Below are positions 57,285 to 64,000 of a stretch of DNA of 64,000 nucleotides, one piece after another. The notes under the pieces were generated by a model. It worked only from the letters and a program-made list of their open reading frames with translations. It ran no database searches and was not told where the DNA came from. Source of the DNA: Pseudomonas tohonis (GTDB lineage: Bacteria; Pseudomonadota; Gammaproteobacteria; Pseudomonadales; Pseudomonadaceae). Made by a program: the position numbers and the translations under genes. Each line of letters opens with the position of its first letter. Position 1 is the first letter of the stretch. Location: the NCBI RefSeq assembly GCF_012767755.2, contig NZ_AP023189.1:5086001-5150000 (forward strand), in the 5' to 3' direction.

Positions 57285-58088
57285 CTAGCCCGCAGCCCGC
57301 TCCGACGGCCGCCGCGCACCGGCCACCAGCTTGTCCACCGTCTTCGCCGCAGCGGCCATGCCGAAGCTGGCGGTGACCATCATCACCGCGCCGAAGCCAC
57401 CGGCGCAGTCCAGCTTCACACCCTCGCCGACGAAGCTCTTCTGCTGGCACACCGAGCCATCGGGCTTGGGGTAGCGCAGCTGTTCGGTGGAGAACACGCA
57501 GGGCACGCTGTAGGTGCGCCCCGGCGTGCGGGAGAAGTTGTAGTCACGGCGCAGCATGGAGCGCACCTTGGCCGCCAGCGGATCGTTGAAGGTCTTGTTC
57601 AGGTCGGTGACCTGGATCTGCGTCGGGTCCACCTGGCCTCCGGCGCCGCCGGTGGTGACGATCTGGATCTTGCGCCGCTTGCACCAGGCGATCAGCGCCG
57701 CCTTGGCCGCCACGCTGTCGATGCAGTCGATCACCGCATCCAGCTCCGGGGTGATGTACTCGGCCATGGTCTCGCGGGTGACGAAGTCCGCCACCGCGTG
57801 CACCACGCAGGCCGGGTTGATGGCGCGGATGCGCTCGGCCATCACCTCCACCTTGGCCCGCCCCACGGCGCCCTCGATGGCATGCACCTGGCGGTTGGTG
57901 TTGGTGATGCAGACATCGTCCAGGTCGAACAGCGAGATCTCGCCCACGCCGGACCGCGCCAGCGCCTCGGCCGCCCAGGAGCCGACACCGCCGATGCCGA
58001 CCACCGCCACGTGCGCCGCCTGCAGGCGCGCCGCGCCCTCCAGCCCATAGAGGCGGGCGATGCCACCGAAACGTTCGTCTGTACTCAT
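57285..58088 (-). CDS. tcdA: tRNA threonylcarbamoyladenosine dehydratase
   Basis: The 267-residue E1/ThiF-like enzyme starts at 58088 (MSTDERFGGIARLYGLEGAA). It has the ATP-binding loop VVGIGGVGSWAAEAL, a FDLDDVCITNTNRQVHA segment, and a Cys-rich region including AGGFG-proximal sequence. It converts t6A to its cyclic ct6A form in tRNAs. It is convergent with sufE and has its own promoter. Confidence 0.93.
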   Translation of the reverse strand: MSTDERFGGIARLYGLEGAARLQAAHVAVVGIGGVGSWAAEALARSGVGEISLFDLDDVCITNTNRQVHAIEGAVGRAKVEVMAERIRAINPACVVHAVADFVTRETMAEYITPELDAVIDCIDSVAAKAALIAWCKRRKIQIVTTGGAGGQVDPTQIQVTDLNKTFNDPLAAKVRSMLRRDYNFSRTPGRTYSVPCVFSTEQLRYPKPDGSVCQQKSFVGEGVKLDCAGGFGAVMMVTASFGMAAAAKTVDKLVAGARRPSERAAG

Positions 58089-58127
58089 GCCTAGCTCCCA
58101 ACTCGCCAGCCACCTGGCCGGGCGCGC

Positions 58128-58156
58128 ATTATAGGAAGCGTCGACCGCCATCCCAA
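58128..58156 (-). promoter_or_regulatory. tcdA promoter
   Basis: On the minus strand, TTGGGA (58156-58151), a 17-nt spacer and a perfect TATAAT (58133-58128) lie 40 nt upstream of the tcdA start. It is a strong sigma70-type promoter. Confidence 0.75.
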
Positions 58157-58242
58157 GCCCGACGCCGCTGAATGGCGGGCCATAGATCGCCCCGCCGCCC
58201 TCCAGCGCTATAGTCGGCCGATAACAAAAAAGGGAGCCCAGC

Positions 58243-59391
58243 ATGCGCAACTTCAGCTTCTACAACCCCACCCGCATCCACTTCGGCGAAGGCCAGATCG
58301 ACAAGCTGGCCCGGGAGATCCCCGCCGGCAGCCGGGTGCTGGTCACCCACGGCGGCGGCAGCATCTTCCAGAACGGCGTCTGGCAGCAGGTGGAGCAGGC
58401 CCTGGCCGGCTACACCCTCACCCGCTTCGCCGGCATAGAGGCCAACCCGCAGTTCGACACCCTGGTGAAGGCCGTGGAGCTGGGCCGTCGCGAAGGCTGC
58501 GACTTCATCCTGGCCGTCGGCGGCGGCTCGGTGATCGACGGCAGCAAGTTCATCGCCGCCGCGCTGTGCCACGCAGGCGACCCGCTCGACCTGCTCACCG
58601 GCACCCGGGCCAAGGCGGCCCTGCCCCTGGGCTGCGTGCTGACCCTCGCCGCCACGGGTTCGGAGAGCAACCCCCACGGCGTGGTCACCCATGTGGCGCG
58701 CCAGGAGAAGCTGCCCTTCTCCAGCCCGCTGCTGTACCCGCGCTTCGCCATCCTCGACCCGCGCACCACCTTCAGCCTGCCGGCCCGGCAGATCGGCAAC
58801 GGCGTGGTCGACGCCTTCGTCCACACCCTGGAGCAGTACCTCACCTACCCCGCCGACGCGCCCCTGCAGGACCGCCAGGCCGAAGGCCTGCTCATCACCC
58901 TGATAGAGGAAGGCCCCAAGGCCCTGGCCAACCCCGAGGACTACGCCGTGCGCGCCAACCTCATGTGGTGCGCCACCCAGGCCCTGAACGGCCTGCTCGG
59001 CTGTGGCGTCCCCCAGGACTGGGCGACCCACATGATCGGCCACGAACTCACCGCCCTCTATCACCTGGACCACGCTCAGACCCTGGCCGTGGTGCTGCCG
59101 GCCATGCTGGCGGAACGGCGCGAGCCCAAGCGCGCCAAGCTGATCCAGTACGCCGAGCGCGTCTGGGGCATCGAGGGCGACGAGGAGGCGAAGATCGACG
59201 GCGCCATCGCCGCCACCCGCGACTTCTTCCAGGCCCTGGGCGTGCCCACCCGCCTCGCCGACCACGGGCTGGACGCCGAGGCCATCCCCCAGGTGCTGGC
59301 GCAGCTGGAGCGTCATGGCATGACCGCCCTCAGCGAACGCCGCGACCTCGACCTGGACGCCAGCGAGCGCATCCTGCTGCGTGCGCTGTAG
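58243..59391 (+). CDS. yqhD: NADPH-dependent aldehyde reductase / iron-type alcohol dehydrogenase (YqhD-like)
   Basis: The 382-residue protein is collinear with YqhD: NPTRIHFGEGQI at the start, AVGGGSVIDGSKFIAAA for NADP, LAATGSESNPHGVV, and the metal-ligand segments NGVVDAFVHTLEQY and GHELTALYHLDHAQTL. YqhD detoxifies short-chain and peroxidation-derived aldehydes. An AGGGAG site and a TATAGT -10 precede it. Confidence 0.9.
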   Translation: MRNFSFYNPTRIHFGEGQIDKLAREIPAGSRVLVTHGGGSIFQNGVWQQVEQALAGYTLTRFAGIEANPQFDTLVKAVELGRREGCDFILAVGGGSVIDGSKFIAAALCHAGDPLDLLTGTRAKAALPLGCVLTLAATGSESNPHGVVTHVARQEKLPFSSPLLYPRFAILDPRTTFSLPARQIGNGVVDAFVHTLEQYLTYPADAPLQDRQAEGLLITLIEEGPKALANPEDYAVRANLMWCATQALNGLLGCGVPQDWATHMIGHELTALYHLDHAQTLAVVLPAMLAERREPKRAKLIQYAERVWGIEGDEEAKIDGAIAATRDFFQALGVPTRLADHGLDAEAIPQVLAQLERHGMTALSERRDLDLDASERILLRAL

Positions 59392-59612
59392 TCCGCGTCG
59401 TATCGGGCCCGACACGAAGCCCCCGGCGGGCCCGGCAAATCCCCGCGAACTTCTCCGCACCCCCAGGGACAAAGCCTGTGTGCAATGGCCGGCGGGCACG
59501 GCTATCGTTCGTACACAATCTATACAGTCGCCGGACGCCGGAGTAGCATGCGCGCCGACCAGCGCTCGCTGGCGCTATCTCCCCGTTCCACGCTTCGGAA
59601 CCTGAAATCCCT

Positions 59613-62204
59613 ATGCCATCGCGTAAATTTGGACTCAACCTGGTGGTCTTCGTGGCGGTCGCCGCGTTGTTCACCGGAATCTGGGCGCTCTACAACCGTC
59701 CCGTTAGCGCTCCGGACTGGCCGGAGCAGATCTCCGGCTACTCCTACTCGCCGTTCCGCGTGGACCAGAACCCGCAGCAGAACCGCTACCCCACCGACGA
59801 GCAGATCCGTGAAGACCTGGAACTGCTGAGCAAGCAGACCGACAACATCCGCACCTACTCGGTGGACGGCACCCTGGCCGACATCCCGCGCATCGCCGAG
59901 GAGTTCGGCCTGCGCGTGACCCTCGGCATCTGGATCAGCCCGGACGAGGCGCGCAACGAGCGCGAGATCACCAAGGCCATCGAGATCGCCAACACCTCGC
60001 GCAGCGTCGTCCGCGTGGTGGTGGGCAACGAAGCGCTGTTCCGCCGCGAGATCAGCCGCAAGGACCTTTCCGTCTACCTCGACCGCGTGCGCGCCGCGGT
60101 GAAGGTGCCGGTGACCACCTCCGAGCAGTGGCACATCTGGCTGAAGTACCCGGAGCTGGCCAACCACGTCGACCTGATCGCCTCCCACGTCCTGCCCTAC
60201 TGGGAATTCATCCCCATGGAGGACTCCACCCAATTCGTGCTCGACCGCGCCAAGGACCTGAAGAAGGCCTTCCCGAAGAAGCCGCTGCTGCTGTCCGAAG
60301 TGGGCTGGCCGAGCAACGGCCGCATGCGCGGCGGTGCCGATGCCTCCCAGGCCGACCAGGCCATCTACCTGCGCACCCTGGTCAACGCCCTCAATGCCCA
60401 GGGCTACAACTACTTCGTGATCGAAGCCTTCGACCAGCCGTGGAAGGCCAGTGACGAAGGCTCGGTGGGCGCCTACTGGGGTGTCTGGAACCTCGAGCGC
60501 CAGCCCAAGTTCAACTTCGAAGGCCCGGTGATCGCCATCCCGCAATGGCGCATGCTGGCCGTCGCCTCGGTGGTCATGGCCCTGCTGGCCCTGGCCCTGA
60601 TGCTCATCGACGGCAGCGCCCTGCGCCAGCGCGGCCGCACCTTCCTCACCTTCGTCGCCTTCGCCGGCGGCTCGGTGCTGGTGTGGATCGCCTACGACTA
60701 CAGCCAGCAGTACAGCACCTGGTTCAGCCTCACGGTCGGGGTGCTCCTGGGCATCGGTGCCCTGGGCGTGTTCATCGTGCTGCTGACCGAGGCCCACGAA
60801 CTGGCGGAGGCGGTCTGGGTGCGCTCGCGCCGCCGGCCGTTCCTGCCGGTGATCGGCGACTCGGCCTACCGGCCCAAGGTGTCGATCCACGTGCCCTGCT
60901 ACAACGAGCCGCCGGAGATGGTCAAACAGACCCTCGACGCCCTCGCCGCACTCGACTATCCGGACTACGAAGTCCTGATCATCGACAACAACACCAAGGA
61001 CCCGGCGGTCTGGGAGCCGGTGCAGGCCTACTGCGAACAGCTCGGCCCGCGCTTCCGCTTCTTCCACGTGGCCCCGCTCGCCGGCTTCAAGGGCGGCGCG
61101 CTGAACTACATCCTGCCGCACACCGCGCCCGACGCCGAAGTCGTGGCGGTGATCGACTCCGACTACTGCGTGAACCCCAACTGGCTCAAGCACATGGTCC
61201 CGCACTTCGCCGATCCGTCGATCGCCGTGGTGCAGTCGCCGCAGGACTACCGCGACGGCAAGGAAAACACCTTCAAGAAGCTCTGCTACGCCGAATACAA
61301 GGGCTTCTTCCACATCGGCATGGTGACCCGCAACGACCGCAACGCGATCATCCAGCACGGCACCATGACCATGATCCGCCGCACCGTGATGGACGAACTG
61401 CAATGGGCCGACTGGACCATCTGCGAGGACGCCGAGCTCGGCCTGCGCGTGTTCGAGAAGGGCTACGCCGCCGCCTACGCACATGACAGCTTCGGCCAGG
61501 GCCTGATGCCGGACACCTTCATCGACTACAAGAAGCAGCGTTTCCGCTGGGCCTACGGCGCCATCCAGATCATGAAGGGGCACGCCCGCAGCCTGTTCCT
61601 GGGCAAGGACTCCGAGCTCAAGCGGGGCCAGCGCTACCACTTCATCGCCGGCTGGCTGCCGTGGATCGCCGACGGCCTGAACATCTTCTTCACCATCGGT
61701 GCGCTGCTCTGGTCGGCCGCGATGATCATCGTGCCGCAGCGGGTCGACCCGCCGCTGCTGATCTTCGCCATCCCGCCGCTGGCGCTGTTCTTCTTCAAGG
61801 TGGCGAAGATCGTGTTCCTCTACCAGCGCGCCGTCGGCGTCAACCTGAAGGACGCGTTCTGCGCCGCGGTGGCGGGCCTGGCCCTGTCGCACACCATCGC
61901 CAAGGCGGTGCTGTACGGCTTCTTCACCACCAGCATCCCGTTCTTCCGCACGCCGAAGATGCGCAGCAACCACGGCCTGATGATGGCCCTGGCCGAAGCC
62001 CGCGAAGAGGTCTTCGTGATGCTCCTGCTGTGGGGCGCGGCCATCGGCATCGGCATCGTCCAGGGCCTGCCCAGCGCCGACGTGAAGTTCTGGGTGGCCA
62101 TGCTGCTGGTGCAGTCGCTGCCCTACCTCGCCGCGTTGATCATGGCGCTGCTCTCCTCGGCGCCCAAGCCGCTGGAACACCCCCAACAGGAAGCTGCGGC
62201 CTGA
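59613..62204 (+). CDS. ndvB: NdvB-like beta-1,3-glucan synthase (GH17-like + GT2)
   Basis: The 863-residue membrane protein has an N-terminal anchor, then a GH17-like periplasmic domain with VVGNEALFR and LLSEVGWPSNG holding the two catalytic Glu. Transmembrane helices (about 310-400) lead to a processive GT2 domain with VIDSDYC near 515, TICEDAELG and QRFRW near 643. Further helices follow. P. aeruginosa NdvB, with the same domain order, makes cyclic periplasmic glucans linked to biofilm antibiotic tolerance. dapE follows it there as well. Confidence 0.88.
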   Translation: MPSRKFGLNLVVFVAVAALFTGIWALYNRPVSAPDWPEQISGYSYSPFRVDQNPQQNRYPTDEQIREDLELLSKQTDNIRTYSVDGTLADIPRIAEEFGLRVTLGIWISPDEARNEREITKAIEIANTSRSVVRVVVGNEALFRREISRKDLSVYLDRVRAAVKVPVTTSEQWHIWLKYPELANHVDLIASHVLPYWEFIPMEDSTQFVLDRAKDLKKAFPKKPLLLSEVGWPSNGRMRGGADASQADQAIYLRTLVNALNAQGYNYFVIEAFDQPWKASDEGSVGAYWGVWNLERQPKFNFEGPVIAIPQWRMLAVASVVMALLALALMLIDGSALRQRGRTFLTFVAFAGGSVLVWIAYDYSQQYSTWFSLTVGVLLGIGALGVFIVLLTEAHELAEAVWVRSRRRPFLPVIGDSAYRPKVSIHVPCYNEPPEMVKQTLDALAALDYPDYEVLIIDNNTKDPAVWEPVQAYCEQLGPRFRFFHVAPLAGFKGGALNYILPHTAPDAEVVAVIDSDYCVNPNWLKHMVPHFADPSIAVVQSPQDYRDGKENTFKKLCYAEYKGFFHIGMVTRNDRNAIIQHGTMTMIRRTVMDELQWADWTICEDAELGLRVFEKGYAAAYAHDSFGQGLMPDTFIDYKKQRFRWAYGAIQIMKGHARSLFLGKDSELKRGQRYHFIAGWLPWIADGLNIFFTIGALLWSAAMIIVPQRVDPPLLIFAIPPLALFFFKVAKIVFLYQRAVGVNLKDAFCAAVAGLALSHTIAKAVLYGFFTTSIPFFRTPKMRSNHGLMMALAEAREEVFVMLLLWGAAIGIGIVQGLPSADVKFWVAMLLVQSLPYLAALIMALLSSAPKPLEHPQQEAAA

Positions 62205-62221
62205 CCCGCAGCGGGTGACCT

Positions 62222-62246
62222 AAACGGCGGCCAATGGCCGCCGTTT
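62222..62246 (+). terminator. Terminator after ndvB
   Basis: AAACGGCGGCC-AAT-GGCCGCCGTTT is a perfect 11-bp inverted repeat followed by ATGTTTT. It separates ndvB from dapE. Confidence 0.85.
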
Positions 62247-62298
62247 ATGTTTTAAGATGTCGTCCTTTTCACGCCTTGCCGCCTTTCCGGAGCCCCGC

Positions 62299-63438
62299 AT
62301 GACCGCCCTGTCCCCCACCCTCGAGCTCGCCTGCGAGCTCATCCGCCGCCCCTCGGTCACACCGGTCGACGAAGGCTGCCAGGAGCTGATGATGCGCCGC
62401 CTGGAGGCCGTCGGCTTCCGCATCGAGCGCATGCGCATCGAGGACGTGGAGAACTTCTGGGCCATCCGTGGCGGCGAAGGCCCCGTGCTGTGCTTCGCCG
62501 GCCATACCGACGTGGTCCCGACCGGCCCGCTGCAGGCCTGGCAGCACCAGCCCTTCGACGCCAAGATCGACGAGCACGGCATGCTGTGCGGCCGCGGCGC
62601 CGCGGACATGAAGGGCAGCCTCGCGTCGATGATCATCGCCGTCGAGCGCTTCGTCGCTGCGCACCCTGGCCACAAGGGCGCCATCGCCTTCCTCATCACC
62701 AGCGACGAGGAAGGCCCCGCGCACCATGGCACCAAGGCCGTGGTCGAGCGCCTGGCCGCCCGTGGCGAGCGCCTGGACTGGTGCATCGTCGGCGAGCCCT
62801 CCAGCACCACCCTGGTGGGCGACGTGGTGAAGAACGGTCGCCGTGGCTCCCTCGGCGCCACCCTCACCGTGCGCGGCGTGCAAGGCCACGTGGCCTACCC
62901 GCACCTGGCGAAGAACCCGATCCACCTGGCCGCCCCGGCCCTGGCGGAACTCGCCGCCGAACACTGGGATGACGGCAATGCCTTCTTCCCGCCGACCAGC
63001 TTCCAGGTCTCCAACCTCAATGCCGGCACCGGCGCCACCAACGTGATCCCCGGCGAGCTGGTGGCGGTGTTCAACTTCCGCTTCTCCACCGAGTCCACGG
63101 TCGAAGGCCTGCAGCAGCGGGTCAACGCCATCCTCGACAAGCACGGCCTGGACTATCACGTGGAGTGGGCCCTGTCCGGCCTGCCGTTCCTCACCGAACC
63201 GGGCGAACTGCTCGACGCGGTGGCCGCCAGCATCAAGGCGGTGACCGGCCGCGAGACCACGCCCTCCACCAGCGGCGGCACCTCCGACGGCCGCTTCATC
63301 GCCACCATGGGCACCCAAGTGGTGGAACTCGGCCCGGTCAACGCCACCATCCACCAGGTCAACGAGCGGGTGCTGGCCAGCGACCTCGACCTGCTGAGCG
63401 ACATCTACGAACAGACCCTCGTGCGACTGCTGGCCTGA
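62299..63438 (+). CDS. dapE: Succinyl-diaminopimelate desuccinylase
   Basis: The 379-residue M20 zinc peptidase-type enzyme starts at 62299 ([20 protein letters not shown]). It shows zinc ligands and catalytic residues in [27 protein letters not shown] and [13 protein letters not shown], and [12 protein letters not shown] near the C-terminus. It hydrolyses N-succinyl-LL-DAP, the step after DapC. It is 2 nt from rlmA. Confidence 0.96.
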   Translation: MTALSPTLELACELIRRPSVTPVDEGCQELMMRRLEAVGFRIERMRIEDVENFWAIRGGEGPVLCFAGHTDVVPTGPLQAWQHQPFDAKIDEHGMLCGRGAADMKGSLASMIIAVERFVAAHPGHKGAIAFLITSDEEGPAHHGTKAVVERLAARGERLDWCIVGEPSSTTLVGDVVKNGRRGSLGATLTVRGVQGHVAYPHLAKNPIHLAAPALAELAAEHWDDGNAFFPPTSFQVSNLNAGTGATNVIPGELVAVFNFRFSTESTVEGLQQRVNAILDKHGLDYHVEWALSGLPFLTEPGELLDAVAASIKAVTGRETTPSTSGGTSDGRFIATMGTQVVELGPVNATIHQVNERVLASDLDLLSDIYEQTLVRLLA

Positions 63439-63440
63439 TC

Positions 63441-64000
63441 ATGCTCACCTGCCCCATCTGCCAGGCGCCGCTGTCCACCCTGGACAACGGCGTCGCCTGC
63501 CCGGCCAACCACCGCTTCGACCGCGCCCGCCAGGGTTACCTGAACCTGCTGCCGGTGCAGCACAAGAACAGCCGTGACCCGGGTGACAACGCCGCCATGG
63601 TCGAGGCCCGCCGGCGCTTCCTCGAAGGCGGGCACTACGCACCACTGGCCGCGCGCCTGGCCCAGCTGGCCGCAGGACGCGGCCCGGCGCGCTGGCTGGA
63701 TATCGGCTGCGGCGAGGGCTACTACACCGCGCAGATCGCCGACGCCCTGCCCACCGCCGATGGCTACGGCCTGGACATTTCCCGCGAGGCGGTGAAGCGC
63801 GCCTGCCGCCGCGCCCCCGGCCTGACCTGGCTGGTGGCGAGCATGGCCCGCGTTCCCCTGGCCGACGCCAGCTGCCAGCTGCTGGCCAGCGTCTTCAGCC
63901 CGCTGGACTGGCAGGAAGCGCGCCGCCTGCTCGCCCCCGGTGGTGGCCTGCTGCGCATGGGCCCGACCCGCGGCCACCTGATGCAGCTGCGCGAACGCCT
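63441..64000 (+). CDS. rlmA: 23S rRNA (guanine-N1)-methyltransferase RlmA (partial, runs off the window)
   Basis: At least 186 residues are present from the ATG at 63441. An N-terminal zinc finger (LTCPICQAPL, GVACPANHRFD) is followed by LLPVQHKNSRDPGDN and an SAM-binding domain with WLDIGCGEGYY. This matches RlmA, which methylates G745 of 23S rRNA in E. coli. In P. aeruginosa the order ndvB-dapE-rlmA is the same. Confidence 0.92.
   Translation, partial: MLTCPICQAPLSTLDNGVACPANHRFDRARQGYLNLLPVQHKNSRDPGDNAAMVEARRRFLEGGHYAPLAARLAQLAAGRGPARWLDIGCGEGYYTAQIADALPTADGYGLDISREAVKRACRRAPGLTWLVASMARVPLADASCQLLASVFSPLDWQEARRLLAPGGGLLRMGPTRGHLMQLRER

Noticed and set aside
59520..62186. 888-codon open frame opposite ndvB
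   Set aside because: Shadow of the NdvB-like gene, which has all catalytic motifs.

Overview
The window is a GC-rich Pseudomonas chromosome segment, of the P. aeruginosa/P. resinovorans type judging by gene content and order. A complete, intact-looking lambda-like siphophage prophage of about 43.9 kb is inserted in it.

Left host arm (1-10065): a minus-strand block runs rpsB-tsf-pyrH-frr-uppS-cdsA-dxr (translation, UMP kinase, ribosome recycling, isoprenoid and phospholipid precursors). A plus-strand block follows: map-glnD-dapC.

Prophage (10074-53983): it sits in the 5' end of an arsC/Spx-like (YffB) gene, with a 24-bp identical core at both ends. The host gene's own 5' end is stranded at the left as a 17-codon stub. 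The phage supplies a new start, and a copy of the host extended -10 element hidden at the end of its integrase gene, so the gene is rebuilt at the right end. Reading the minus strand from the switch at 39.1 kb: cro, a replication module (O-like initiator with internal iterons, loader-like protein, Ref-type and VRR-NUC nucleases), a Q-position gene, a late promoter with two tandem terminators, holin candidates, terminase, gpW, portal, a protease-capsid fusion, an Acb2 anti-CBASS sponge, head-tail and tail genes (with a -1 frameshifted tail chaperone), tail-tip and fibre genes, endolysin and spanins. Reading the plus strand: cI, an AT-rich three-gene lysogeny cassette, SRAP, two LexA-box genes, an operator-controlled early promoter, a strongly structured untranslated RNA, many small early genes, a PP-loop protein, a C5 DNA methyltransferase, a DUF4406-MazG-like fusion, a modular Lar-like protein, xis and int.

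Regulation can be read unusually well. Five 13-bp sites of the form GWAC-N5-GTTC lie at the two early promoters, three between cI and cro and two at 43.8 kb, in a lambda OR/OL-like layout. Two good LexA boxes put flanking genes under SOS control. A moron island at 22.5-23.8 kb carries a small membrane protein and a WYL-TerB-like protein, with terminators on both sides.

Right host arm (53984-64000): rebuilt arsC-like gene, dapD, csdA-sufE, tcdA (opposite strand), yqhD-like aldehyde reductase, ndvB-like glucan synthase, dapE and the start of rlmA.

The best candidates for undescribed biology are the structured RNA at 44391-44548, the AT-rich cassette downstream of cI (39943-41470), the WYL-TerB moron pair, and the promoter-mimicking attachment site. 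The Acb2 homologue is the clearest counter-defence gene.
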